DNA of 64,000 nt, taken from Lentisphaerota bacterium (GTDB lineage Bacteria > Verrucomicrobiota > Lentisphaeria > Victivallales > Victivallaceae). Positions 25,814-34,775 of this stretch are shown here, piece after piece. Positions within the stretch are counted from its first letter, which is position 1, and every line of letters starts with the position of its first letter. The stretch lies in contig CP071032.1 of the NCBI GenBank assembly GCA_017134815.1, positions 124,001 through 188,000 on the forward strand, written 5' to 3'. A program made the position numbers and the translations under genes. Below the pieces are notes generated by a model, which did no database searches, had not been told where the DNA came from, and was given only the letters and a program-made list of their open reading frames with translations.

Positions 25814-25877
25814 AGAGGGGAGAGGAATTACCCGGGGTCAATGTGGACTGCGCCCCCGGATATGAAGTCAGATCTTA

Positions 25878-27290
25878 TTAGAAATAATTCCGGTGACTGA
25901 CGGCAAGTCTGCGTCCGGAGTAAATCTTTTGAGTAGGAATATGAATTCTTTCAAGTCTGTTTTTAATACATTCAAGTATGGTTATTGCAAAAGACGGATT
26001 AATGCCCAGCTCCTGAATCTCCTTGATATGACCTCTCATTTTTTCGTAAAAGTCATTGACGTCTACTCTGGCCAGACGGTAAGCAGTTTCGCGAAGCTCA
26101 TCCTTGTTATGCGGGACATATTGATATTTAAAATATCTTTTTTGCTCCAGGCCAATAGTGTTGTTGGATTTTCCTGATAACGATGATCGCACTGAATGTC
26201 CAAAGCGCAATAAGAATACATTATGCGTACCTGGTGAAAACCGCATTCTTTTCATCATTGCCTTGAGAGTATCATAAGAAGGATTTTTGACATACCGCAG
26301 CATATAGCTTATGTCGAATTTCTTGACCAGCTCATGCTGCTGCCAGTTATTTTCCCATCTGGTGCAGAGATAGTCATGGTCAATTTTTCCGAAAACCCGT
26401 TTGCCGTTAACATTTGTCCAGCCCAGATTCATTACATGCAGGTCGTCTTCCATCAGGAGGTAACCAAGTACTGTGACGGCAATCAGACCAGGAACATAAA
26501 GTGACTCCTGTCTCATTTCCTCAGATCTGATTATATGGTGGTATTCAATGAAGTCGGACAGTCCCTTTGAGCAAATACCAACAGGTTTTCCGTTTTCTTT
26601 CATTATCAGAGATGCGGAAACCTGATCACCAAGCAGGTAACGCCAGGCCTTCGCATAAAAAACTTCAGCGACAGCACGTTCTTTTTCCTGCGTACCGTGT
26701 GTGACTTTTTTTGAAAAAAGCCGTTTGAATCTGCCAGAATCAGTAGGGGTGGACTCACCTTCAAAGGTTTTTCCAAAATACAGGCCGGAAAGCGGTTTTT
26801 TCCCTTTATACATTGTGACCGGATGAGCAGATACTCCCAGAGCCTTCTTAAACTCCAGGTTTTGCATGTCGACGAACACCTGATCGTCATTATCAGTCAT
26901 GAAGGAATCATAGGCACGTTTTCTTTCTCTTATTACCTTGTAATAACGTTCCCTGATATATTTTTTGAATGAGCTGGGATATTTATTCAGCCTGTAAACT
27001 TCGGCGGAAATCTTCTTATCTGTTACAAAATCAGCTCCTATGCCGGTATATATTTTTTTAATCGTAGTCGGAGTTACGCTTGACGCACAATAGCCTCTGA
27101 TTAATTCATCACCAAGGACAACGCCATCCTGTTCATCAAAGCCTCTTCTATAAATCTCTTCGATATTCCTGCAGTAGGAAAGCAGAGACTTAAAGATGGG
27201 GAGATCTTTTGCTGCGCTGTGGTTCTGACCTCTGTACTTTTCGAAGATAGTAATGTCGCTAAGGAGAGTGTCATATTGGGCTTTATTCAT
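25878..27290 (-). CDS. Orphan protein with kinase-like catalytic motifs
   Basis: The 470-residue protein has no signal peptide or membrane segment. Residues 205-310 follow the order of a PI3/4-kinase- or HipA-like fold. A helix with Glu209 comes first (RAVAEVFYAKAWRYLLGDQ), followed by EDDLHVMNLG (281-290, a D-x-H-x-x-N catalytic-loop pattern). KIDHDY (302-307, a metal-binding I-D-x-D pattern) comes last. No ATP-loop match is certain. The N-terminal 130 residues and the basic C-terminus (about 370-470) match nothing I recognise. Related motif orders occur in secreted effectors of intracellular bacteria, and VgrG genes are 16 kb away, so an effector role is conceivable. The gene stands alone between a BASS transporter and a 1-kb AT-rich gap. 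Confidence 0.7.
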   Translation of the reverse strand: MNKAQYDTLLSDITIFEKYRGQNHSAAKDLPIFKSLLSYCRNIEEIYRRGFDEQDGVVLGDELIRGYCASSVTPTTIKKIYTGIGADFVTDKKISAEVYRLNKYPSSFKKYIRERYYKVIRERKRAYDSFMTDNDDQVFVDMQNLEFKKALGVSAHPVTMYKGKKPLSGLYFGKTFEGESTPTDSGRFKRLFSKKVTHGTQEKERAVAEVFYAKAWRYLLGDQVSASLIMKENGKPVGICSKGLSDFIEYHHIIRSEEMRQESLYVPGLIAVTVLGYLLMEDDLHVMNLGWTNVNGKRVFGKIDHDYLCTRWENNWQQHELVKKFDISYMLRYVKNPSYDTLKAMMKRMRFSPGTHNVFLLRFGHSVRSSLSGKSNNTIGLEQKRYFKYQYVPHNKDELRETAYRLARVDVNDFYEKMRGHIKEIQELGINPSFAITILECIKNRLERIHIPTQKIYSGRRLAVSHRNYF

Positions 27291-28355
27291 AATCTATGCC
27301 TATAATCCTCTGTTAGTGATTAATTGATATGTATATGCAATTTTTTCACTTAAGTTTGTTTATGTTAGATGAGACAAGAACTTTTAAGTAGATTGTTCTA
27401 ATGCGATTTCGGAAGCGATAATAAAACTGCCAAGTAAAAAAGAATTGCGGTTTAAAGGTGATAGATTTATTATATAAAAAATAATAGGTTGACCAAATAA
27501 ACTTTAAAATAAGTAATACAGACATTAGCTGTTATTCAAACTTGCTTGATTAATATTTGTTTACTGGCTGGACAGGTTGGCTTGCTTTGTAATTTTGCTT
27601 ACCTGTAATGGAAAATTAAGATCCTCAGGTAACACTTTTAATGACCTGGTTTTGAGAGAGACTTTAATATTAATCTGGTGTAATAAGTTTTGAATTTTGG
27701 CTTTATGGAGATAAATATTTAAATTTAGTAAGCAGTTTTAAGAGGAATTATAAAGAAGGGTCCAGCATTTGAAAAAAACAATTATCTTGAAATAAACTGC
27801 CTGCTCAATCACGGTGAGACAAGAATGAAATTTTTAAATTAACGCTGTTTATAGTTTGAATTGGTTTTTTATATCTGGTGTTATTATTTATTGTTTCAAA
27901 ATAAAATAGCTGTCAGACTATTTTAATTTACTTTTTAAGTATGCTTATGCATTTTTTTAAAAAATTTTCACATTTGATAAGAAAGGCAGCTTTTTCAGGG
28001 ATTTTTAAATATCACAGCTAAGCATATTAATATAGTGAAGAAGGATGAAATTGTTTACATTTTCCAGCAGAATCACAGTTTGACTGAAAAGAATGTCGAA
28101 TCAAATGCGGGTTGCATGTTTTGTATAAAGTCAAAAAATGACTATCGCTTACATCTGAAATAACGCTAACTGGTACCTTATAAAATTTCATCTGAGCCGT
28201 TACAGGAAAGTTTTTAAGGTGCAGCAGCCAGCCAGTTTCAGCACTTTGTGGAGAAGGTATTTTGTTAACAGCAGCCGATAAATATTTTAGTTAAATATTT
28301 AACGACTGCCGCATTCAGGGGGGAGTCTAGACGATATGTTAAGGGAAAAAGGCAG
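27291..28355. other. AT-rich intergenic stretch with a possible gene remnant
   Basis: No intact gene is seen in this 1065-bp stretch. Between about 28000 and 28260 on the plus strand one frame reads HINIVKKDEIVYIF... to a stop at 28161-28163. A later frame in 28197-28260 ends WRRYFVNSS, and together they loosely recall a LytTR DNA-binding domain broken by frameshifts. The rest is low-complexity AT-rich DNA without clear promoters, terminators or RNA genes. Confidence 0.3.
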
Positions 28356-30086
28356 CTAAATCTTGTGTTCTTTTTTCAGCAGAGCTAAAATGTTTTCCTG
28401 TACTTCATGTGTACTGGGAAGTTCAATCATTTTTTCTGCAAAGAGCTGCATTTCAGCAAAAGACAGGGACCTTATCAGCTTTTTTATTCCGGGTATTGCG
28501 TTAGGAGATAAACTTAATTTGTCGATGCCCAGTCCAAGCAGTATGGGCAGGGCGTGTTTATCGCCAGCCATTTCACCGCAGAGGCAGACCCACTTCCCGG
28601 CCTTGTGTGCTGCATCGACAGTTTGCTTTACAGCTCTCAGGACCGCGGGATGCAGGCTGTTGTACAAATGACGAATGGCCGCACTGTTCCGGTCTGCCGC
28701 CAGGATATACTGGGTCAGATCGTTGCTGCCGATACTGAAGAAATCCGCTACTTCTGCGAACTCGTCAAGCATCATAACTGCAGCGGGAGTTTCTATCATC
28801 ATGCCGACTTCTACTTTGTCGTTGACTTTTACTCCTGATGCGTAAAGTTCTTTTCTTGCAGAATCTATTATTTCTTTGAGGATTGTCATTTCTTCAATAG
28901 AAGTGATCATTGGAATCATTAAAGCAATATTGCCAAATGCCGAAGCTCGCAGCGCCGCTCTAACCTGGGTTCTGAAAATATCAGGCCGGTCAATAGATAT
29001 ACGGGCACCGCGCCAGCCAAGAAAAGGATTTTCTTCCGGCTTGAAGTCCAGATATGGCAGCGGCTTGTCGCCGCCGATGTCCAGGGTCCTGATGATTACG
29101 GGAGCACCATTCATTGCTTCGGCAACATCTTTGTAAGCTAGAAACTGTTCGTCTTCAGACGGCAGCTCCGGCTTGTCCATAAAAAGAAATTCAGTCCGGA
29201 AAAGGCCAATTCCATCTGCGCGATATTTTCTGGCTGTCCGGACATCCGAAATATTGCCGATATTGGCATTTAAACTCAAAACTTTATGGTCAAGAGTCCT
29301 GGCGGGAAGGGCATTAACCTTGAGCAGTTCCTCGTGCTGCTTCAGGTAGGCAAATTCTTTTTCGGCAAACAATTTGAGCTCAGAAATACTGGGGTTTATA
29401 ACTACAACACCTTCTACAGCATTTATAAGGATACTGTCTGCGGGGCTCACTTTGTCTATTATCGGCCCTGTGGCGACTACTGCCGGAATTTCCCTGCCTC
29501 TGGCAATAATTGAGACGTGCGATGTCATACCGCCTTCTTCCGTAACGAAGGCCAGCACTTTTGACAGGTCTATTCTGATCATTTCAGAAGGAGTTATGTC
29601 TCTGGCAACTAGAATCACCGGCTCTTTAAGGGAGTCAAGGCTGCTGGATTTTCTGTCGAGAACATTATCCAGCAGCTGTCTGCCGATGTCGTTCATATCG
29701 GAAACCCGTTCTTTGAAATACTCGTTATCGAGTTCCCCCATTTCATCGGCAATGCTTTTGAATACCTCCCTGACAGCTGTGTCGACCGGAATCAGCTTTT
29801 CCTGTATTCTCTCAATGACTCCTTCTTCAATTTCATCATCCATCAGGATATCTATATAGCCTTCAAACAGTTCAGCTTCCGCTTCACCAATTTTAGAACA
29901 GGCAAGTCTATAAGTTTCTTTCAGGTCCGCCTTGGTCTGATCTCTGGCTGTATAGAATTTACTGATATGATTTTCAGTATCAGCCTGGTCTATAGCTAGC
30001 GGTTTTGAGCATTCATCAGTATTGCTCAAAATAAATACTTTTCCATGACTGAAGCCGGGAGAGGCGGGTAATCCTTTGAGTTGCAT
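28356..30086 (-). CDS. ptsI: PTS Enzyme I (phosphoenolpyruvate-protein phosphotransferase)
   Basis: The 576-residue protein has standard length. The phosphorylated histidine is His190 in EEGGMTSHVSIIARG. The PEP-binding C-terminal barrel shows GWRGARIS, the signature MIETPAA and SIGSNDLTQY, and the catalytic Cys in CLCGEMAGD. It transfers phosphate from PEP to the HPr encoded 12 bp upstream. It is the last gene of the ascorbate-type operon, giving the operon its own phosphate relay. Confidence 0.95.
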   Translation of the reverse strand: MQLKGLPASPGFSHGKVFILSNTDECSKPLAIDQADTENHISKFYTARDQTKADLKETYRLACSKIGEAEAELFEGYIDILMDDEIEEGVIERIQEKLIPVDTAVREVFKSIADEMGELDNEYFKERVSDMNDIGRQLLDNVLDRKSSSLDSLKEPVILVARDITPSEMIRIDLSKVLAFVTEEGGMTSHVSIIARGREIPAVVATGPIIDKVSPADSILINAVEGVVVINPSISELKLFAEKEFAYLKQHEELLKVNALPARTLDHKVLSLNANIGNISDVRTARKYRADGIGLFRTEFLFMDKPELPSEDEQFLAYKDVAEAMNGAPVIIRTLDIGGDKPLPYLDFKPEENPFLGWRGARISIDRPDIFRTQVRAALRASAFGNIALMIPMITSIEEMTILKEIIDSARKELYASGVKVNDKVEVGMMIETPAAVMMLDEFAEVADFFSIGSNDLTQYILAADRNSAAIRHLYNSLHPAVLRAVKQTVDAAHKAGKWVCLCGEMAGDKHALPILLGLGIDKLSLSPNAIPGIKKLIRSLSFAEMQLFAEKMIELPSTHEVQENILALLKKEHKI

Positions 30087-30098
30087 TATAACACCTTT

Positions 30099-30359
30099 TC
30101 AATCTTTCAGGTTTGCCACAAACTCGCACATATTTTCAAGGGCGGCGTTTTCGCCTTCGCCGTTACATATTATTTTGATTAAATCGCCTTGTGAAATGCC
30201 GATTTTCATCAGTTTCAGCAGGCTTTTTGCGCTGAATTTTTTATCACCTTTCTGTACGAAAATATCACAACTGTGCTTTTTGGCCTCTGCAATAAATTTA
30301 TGTCCGGGTCTGGTGTGCAGTCCCGTCGGATTAACAACCTGTATTTCTCTTTCAACCAT
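30099..30359 (-). CDS. ptsH: PTS phosphocarrier protein HPr
   Basis: The 86-residue HPr has His15 in NPTGLHTRPG, the phosphoryl carrier site. Ser46 is in SAKSLLKLM, the site that HPr kinase phosphorylates in bacteria that have one; no such kinase is in the window. It relays phosphate from Enzyme I to the EIIA component encoded in the same operon (ulaC-like). It lies 12 bp from ptsI and 3 bp from ulaF. Confidence 0.95.
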   Translation of the reverse strand: MVEREIQVVNPTGLHTRPGHKFIAEAKKHSCDIFVQKGDKKFSAKSLLKLMKIGISQGDLIKIICNGEGENAALENMCEFVANLKD

Positions 30360-30362
30360 TTT

Positions 30363-31067
30363 TCACCTGCCTGTTTTTTGTCCGTAATAGGCGTTGCTGC
30401 CGTGTTTGCGGTAATAGTGTTTATCCAGAATAGTCTGCTTAATGGAACTGATTTCAGGGTCAAGCAGAATAAGCCGGTACGCCATTTCCGCTACGGCTTC
30501 CAATGCCACTGAGTTATCCACGGCTTTGCTGACGTTTTCACCCCAGGTGAAAGGCCCGTGGTTATTGACCAGTACTGCCGGTACACTCAGTGGAGCGATG
30601 CTGGCTTTCTGGAAGGTTTCCACAATCACTTTCCCTGTATTCAACTCATAATTATCAGCAATCTCATCATCTGTCAATACTCTGGTACATGGGACCTTGC
30701 CAAAAAAATGATCAGCATGGGTTGTTCCGTATGACTTTATAGACAAGCCGGCCTGAGCAAACGTTGTAGCCCATTTTGAATGGGTATGTACGATGCCTTT
30801 GACACCGGCAAAATTTTTATAGATATAAAGGTGAGTCGGAGTATCTGAAGACGGCTTGAAATTGCCTTCGACCACATTGCCTTCCAGATCTACAACGACC
30901 ATATCTCCGGGTTTCATCTTTGCATAATCAACTCCACTGGGCTTGATAACCACCAGGCCTGATTTTGGATCATATCCGCTGGCATTGCCCCAGGTCAAAG
31001 TTACCAGGTGATTTCTGACCAGCTCAATATTACTGTCAAAGACTTCTTTCTTCAGTTTTTCTAACAT
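30363..31067 (-). CDS. ulaF: L-ribulose-5-phosphate 4-epimerase
   Basis: The 234-residue class II aldolase-family protein converts L-ribulose 5-phosphate to D-xylulose 5-phosphate, the last step of L-ascorbate breakdown. TWGNASGYDPKSGLVVIKPSG is the phosphate-binding N-terminal block. Zinc ligands are provided by GIVHTHSKWATTFAQ and THADHFFG, and a later VLVNNHGPFTWG supplies the third histidine. It overlaps ulaE by 7 bp. AraD would look similar, but context selects the ula role. Confidence 0.92.
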   Translation of the reverse strand: MLEKLKKEVFDSNIELVRNHLVTLTWGNASGYDPKSGLVVIKPSGVDYAKMKPGDMVVVDLEGNVVEGNFKPSSDTPTHLYIYKNFAGVKGIVHTHSKWATTFAQAGLSIKSYGTTHADHFFGKVPCTRVLTDDEIADNYELNTGKVIVETFQKASIAPLSVPAVLVNNHGPFTWGENVSKAVDNSVALEAVAEMAYRLILLDPEISSIKQTILDKHYYRKHGSNAYYGQKTGR

Positions 31068-31927
31068 GAAATAAACCCTCCTTTCCGCATCTGTTTAAGT
31101 ATCCATCTTTTTGCGGAAATTATTTTTTCAATAGGGTCTTCAGCTTTTTCGGTCCACATTTCTATCAAGAAAGGGCCTTTATAATTCAATGACTTTAATG
31201 TTCTGAACACTTTCGGAAAGTCCACACAGCCTTCACCGAAAGGAACTTCCTTGAATTTGCCGGGGAAAGTATCGGTAACAGCCAGGGTGTCTTTAAGGTG
31301 AATTGCTGTAATTTTATTGATTCCCGCCTTTAACTCTTTCTCGATATCATTGTTCCAGGCAGACAGGTTGCCGACGTCCGGATAGAGTGTCAGCCAGGGC
31401 GAATCAATCGCGGCAGTGATTTCATTGTATCTGGTGATGGAATTGATGAATGGATGGTCCATGATTTCTATTGACAACATGACCTGGGCTTGAGCCGCGA
31501 GGTCCAGAGCATTTTGCAGCCCTTCAATAAAATATTCCCGGGAGGCGGGTGTGCTTTCTTCATAATAAACATCATAACCGGCCAGTTGAATGTTTCTAAT
31601 GCCCAGATCAACGGCCAGGTCAATTGCTTTGCACATAATATTGCCGGCGGCTCGGCGGGTATCGGCGTCTGCACTGCCGAAAGGGTACCTGCGATGTCCG
31701 CTTAAACACATTGTCGGGATTGATACTCCTGTATTTACGGCGGCTGTGTGTACTTTTTTTCTCGTAGTGCTTGACCACTCAAGACGCGAGAGTCTTTCGT
31801 TGGATTCATCAATGGATATCTCTACGAAGTTGTAACCTGAAAACTTGGCTAAAGCCAGTTTTTCAAACCAGCTGTCAGTTGCAGGTAAAGCTTTTTCGTA
31901 TATTCCTATGAAGGGTGTACTGGACAT
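31061..31927 (-). CDS. ulaE: L-ribulose-5-phosphate 3-epimerase (UlaE/SgbU type)
   Basis: The 288-residue TIM-barrel protein of the xylose isomerase-like family starts MSSTPFIGIYEKALPAT. It converts L-xylulose 5-phosphate to L-ribulose 5-phosphate. Conserved acidic metal ligands occur in LSIEIMDHPFINS, YPDVGNLSAW, IHLKDTL and FLIEMWTEK. The upstream 21 residues to 31990 overlap ulaD and are rejected. It begins 5 bp after the ulaD stop. A strong ribosome site is not visible, so coupling to ulaD is likely. Confidence 0.9.
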   Translation of the reverse strand: MSSTPFIGIYEKALPATDSWFEKLALAKFSGYNFVEISIDESNERLSRLEWSSTTRKKVHTAAVNTGVSIPTMCLSGHRRYPFGSADADTRRAAGNIMCKAIDLAVDLGIRNIQLAGYDVYYEESTPASREYFIEGLQNALDLAAQAQVMLSIEIMDHPFINSITRYNEITAAIDSPWLTLYPDVGNLSAWNNDIEKELKAGINKITAIHLKDTLAVTDTFPGKFKEVPFGEGCVDFPKVFRTLKSLNYKGPFLIEMWTEKAEDPIEKIISAKRWILKQMRKGGFISC

Positions 31928-31931
31928 ATGT

Positions 31932-32579
31932 TTACCAGAATTTACTGATTTCTGCTTTAAAATCTCTTGCCATCTGAGCAGGGTTATCACATTTGCATAG
32001 ATTTCTGCCGGCGATAAATGCTTTTACGGGAATGCCCTTGAAGAGAGAAATAGAGTCTATGTCCAAACCACCAGTTACCGAGACATCCATGCCCATTTCA
32101 GCCAGTTTGCGTATTTTGGCGAGATCAACTTCAGACCATTTTTGTCCGGCGGCTTCAGCATCGCGGCCCCGGTGATAAATTACCTGGGTTATTCCGGAAG
32201 CTTTCCATTCGGCGGCATCTTCAAAGGTCCAGCTGCCGTATAATTCAACTTGAATATCACCTTGATATTTCCGGGCAACTTCCAGTGCTTTTTCTTTGGT
32301 TGCCGGAGGGGCATTGCAGATTACTGTCATCCAGCTGGCACCTGCAGAGAAAACCATTTCAGCCAGGACAGCCCCGGCATCAGCAGCTTTGAGGTCGGCA
32401 AGAATTATTTTTTCCGGAAAGAGTGCCCGCAAGTTGGCTACAGCTTTTGTCCCTTCAGCAAAGCACAGGATAGTTCCAGCTTCAATAACATCTACTTCAT
32501 GCCCAAGTTCTCTAACTGCTTCCAGCGCTTCCGGCAGCGAAAGGGCATCAAGCGCTACCTGTAATAATGGTTTACTCAT
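31932..32579 (-). CDS. ulaD: 3-keto-L-gulonate-6-phosphate decarboxylase
   Basis: The 215-residue orotidine-decarboxylase-suprafamily protein decarboxylates 3-keto-L-gulonate 6-phosphate to L-xylulose 5-phosphate with Mg2+. The core active-site block IILADLKAADAG carries the D-x-K-x-x-D motif. VIEAGTILCFAEG, VELYGSW and SVTGGL are also typical, the last binding phosphate with the following FIAGRNL. It overlaps the EIIA gene by 8 bp. Confidence 0.93.
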   Translation of the reverse strand: MSKPLLQVALDALSLPEALEAVRELGHEVDVIEAGTILCFAEGTKAVANLRALFPEKIILADLKAADAGAVLAEMVFSAGASWMTVICNAPPATKEKALEVARKYQGDIQVELYGSWTFEDAAEWKASGITQVIYHRGRDAEAAGQKWSEVDLAKIRKLAEMGMDVSVTGGLDIDSISLFKGIPVKAFIAGRNLCKCDNPAQMARDFKAEISKFW

Positions 32580-33048
32580 TTTCTATAAGTCCTTCAAGGT
32601 CATTTAATATTGATTCAATATCCGACCATTTTGTTGCTTTTCTTAAACGCTCAACCAAATCCTCTTCGTCGAGCAGGGTGACTATTTGGACAATTGCCAC
32701 TTCGTTCTGAAATTTGGCATCTTTCACCGCGAACGTAACCAGTAGATCAATCGGATCATTGTCGGCATCACCGAAATTTATCGGGTCTTTCAAGGTAACA
32801 AGCGCAAAACTGTTGCTGTTTACACCGTCTTCAGGCCTGGCGTGCGGCATGGCCATTCCCGGTCCAAGTATGAAATAAAGCCCCATTTCACGGCTTTTTT
32901 CGATGATTGATTCAAAGTATGATGGTTCGATATCGCCTTTTTCAACCAGCATATCGGTCCCGAGTTTGACCGCATCCTGCCAGCTGGCAGCCTGCTGCTG
33001 CAGAAGAACGGTTTTATTTTCTTTTAAATATGAAATTATTCCGGACAT
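32572..33048 (-). CDS. ulaC: PTS EIIA component, ascorbate/mannitol-fructose type
   Basis: The 158-residue cytoplasmic EIIA has the phosphorylated His69 in GMAMPHARPEDGV, typical of the EIIA-2 fold of UlaC. It passes phosphate from HPr to EIIB. IVQIVTLLDEEDLVERLRKA is the C-terminal helix pair of the family. It lies 15 bp after the EIIB gene. Confidence 0.9.
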   Translation of the reverse strand: MSGIISYLKENKTVLLQQQAASWQDAVKLGTDMLVEKGDIEPSYFESIIEKSREMGLYFILGPGMAMPHARPEDGVNSNSFALVTLKDPINFGDADNDPIDLLVTFAVKDAKFQNEVAIVQIVTLLDEEDLVERLRKATKWSDIESILNDLEGLIENE

Positions 33049-33063
33049 CTTCAGCTCCGCATG

Positions 33064-33345
33064 TCAGCTGTTTACAATTTCAAGAAGCTTGGGGCCAAAT
33101 TCTTTTTCATCGAGCAGGTTTGTCAACGCGATGAGGTGTTTTCCGGCCGGTACTTTTAAGTTTGCCGCAATGTGCTTGGAGCACATTATAATATCGTTAA
33201 GCGGTATCATCGAAGTACTGTCGCCCAGAGATCCCGAATTGACAGATGCATCTATGCCCTTGCCGGACAGGAACTTCTTTACTTTCATTTTGATCATCAT
33301 TGAGGTGCCCATACCATTGCCGCAAATTGCTAATACTTTAACCAT
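33064..33345 (-). CDS. ulaB: PTS EIIB component, ascorbate (Lactose/IIB-like) type
   Basis: The 93-residue EIIB has its phosphocysteine Cys8 in the P-loop CGNGMGTS. MVKVLAIC is the chosen start, preceded by CGGAG; seven further residues to 33366 are possible but not family-like. It phosphorylates the sugar as it passes through EIIC. Confidence 0.9.
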   Translation of the reverse strand: MVKVLAICGNGMGTSMMIKMKVKKFLSGKGIDASVNSGSLGDSTSMIPLNDIIMCSKHIAANLKVPAGKHLIALTNLLDEKEFGPKLLEIVNS

Positions 33346-33375
33346 TGTCAATACTCCGCTTTTCAAGATTTATAT

Positions 33376-34746
33376 TTAATGTCCTATTCCAAACAGGAAC
33401 GAAACAGCTTTTTGAATCCACATAAACCCGACCCACACGGTATCCGTATCAAAGTTGCCTCCCCAGCCCGGGAAAGAGGTATTTGCCATATACGCCAGCC
33501 CGGAGAGGTGAGCCGCGTAACTCCCCAGCAGTACCTGGATGAGCCCGGTCAGGAAACACAGGATTACCAGAGCTCTGATACCGCCGAATTTATTGGCGAA
33601 AACTCCAACAGTGGCGCCATCGAAAAACATTGGCACAAATCCGGGGATACCCAGCACCGGGGATTGAAACAGCAGCAGCAGACCAACGCCGCAAGCCTGG
33701 CCCAGAGCACAGAACACAAATCCGGGCATAACGGCTTCAGCAGAAAAGCCGTAAATCGCTGCACAGTCTACAGCAATCGCCGCTCCTGGAATCAGCTTTT
33801 CCTTTACTCCTTCAAAAGAGGCGGTAAGCTCTGCAACAAACATTTTTACGCCAAGCAGGATGATGGTAACCCCCACCGGAAACGCCAGAGAGGTTAAAAT
33901 TGTCCTGACGACGAAAGAATTCCCCGGCAGCCCCTTGATTGCCATAACGGTTTCCGGTCCCATGGACAGGATAATGCCGCCAATAAAAATCAGCATTACA
34001 ACAGCTGAAGCAACAACATTGTCATGGAAGATTGAAAGAAACTTTGGAAGCTTAAGATTTTCGATGGTTTTCTCAGGATTCCCTATTTTGGGAGCCACCT
34101 TGGCAGCCAGCCAGTTGCCGAACATCTGCTGGTGGCCAATGGAAAAGCCGGCTCCGCCGGTAATTTCCTCGGTTGGTTTTAACAGAATATTGGAAAAGAA
34201 TGACCAGTAGAATCCCAGAAAACCTCCGGAAATCAGGATGGTTGTCAATGGCGACTGCTTCAAGATGTAATAAGTGAACCAGGTAACCATCGCAGACTGC
34301 AGAAACATAATATGACCGGTCAGAAAAATAGTTCTGATTTTGGTCCACCTTTTGAAAACGATCAGTATAATGTTGATCATAAAGCCGATAAACATTGTAT
34401 AACCGACCCACGACAGCGCGTTCACGGTTTCAGTTCCATATTTGACGTAACCGGTGAGCGCTTCAGTAGCGGCAGGAAGACCCGAGTACGGGTCAAGGAT
34501 TATCCCATTTATATTGAATTTCGCAGAAAATGCAATCAGCAGCGGGCTGAAAATGTTCGAAAGCATACCAGCACCGGTTTGCAGAATCATGAAACCTACA
34601 GCAGTCTTGATGCCGCCTGCTATGACCTCATGAGCCGGTCGTCTGAGCGCGATGTAACCAATAACGGTTACCAGCGCCAGCAGCAGGGCAGGCTGGTTCA
34701 AATAATTCAAGAAGAAAGCTGAAAACAAATGCGATAAAAAATCCAT
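33376..34746 (-). CDS. ulaA: PTS EIIC component, L-ascorbate permease family
   Basis: The 456-residue membrane protein has about 11 helices and fits the UlaA/SgaT family. TAVGFMILQTGAGML, GLPAATEALTG, GFSIGHQQMFGNW and FFDGATVGVFANKFGG are family blocks; the region around the GFSIGHQQ histidine lines the substrate site. It imports and, with EIIA/EIIB, phosphorylates L-ascorbate or a similar sugar acid lactone. It is the first PTS gene after the phosphotriesterase-like gene, with a 29-bp gap. Confidence 0.92.
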   Translation of the reverse strand: MDFLSHLFSAFFLNYLNQPALLLALVTVIGYIALRRPAHEVIAGGIKTAVGFMILQTGAGMLSNIFSPLLIAFSAKFNINGIILDPYSGLPAATEALTGYVKYGTETVNALSWVGYTMFIGFMINIILIVFKRWTKIRTIFLTGHIMFLQSAMVTWFTYYILKQSPLTTILISGGFLGFYWSFFSNILLKPTEEITGGAGFSIGHQQMFGNWLAAKVAPKIGNPEKTIENLKLPKFLSIFHDNVVASAVVMLIFIGGIILSMGPETVMAIKGLPGNSFVVRTILTSLAFPVGVTIILLGVKMFVAELTASFEGVKEKLIPGAAIAVDCAAIYGFSAEAVMPGFVFCALGQACGVGLLLLFQSPVLGIPGFVPMFFDGATVGVFANKFGGIRALVILCFLTGLIQVLLGSYAAHLSGLAYMANTSFPGWGGNFDTDTVWVGFMWIQKAVSFLFGIGH

Positions 34747-34775
34747 AAATCAAGTCTTCCTGTCAAACTGTTTAA

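Noticed and set aside
28455..28470. Match of AAAAGACAGGGACCT to unit 1 of the hairpin array
   Set aside because: It lies inside the conserved coding region of ptsI and lacks the rest of the repeat; a chance match.
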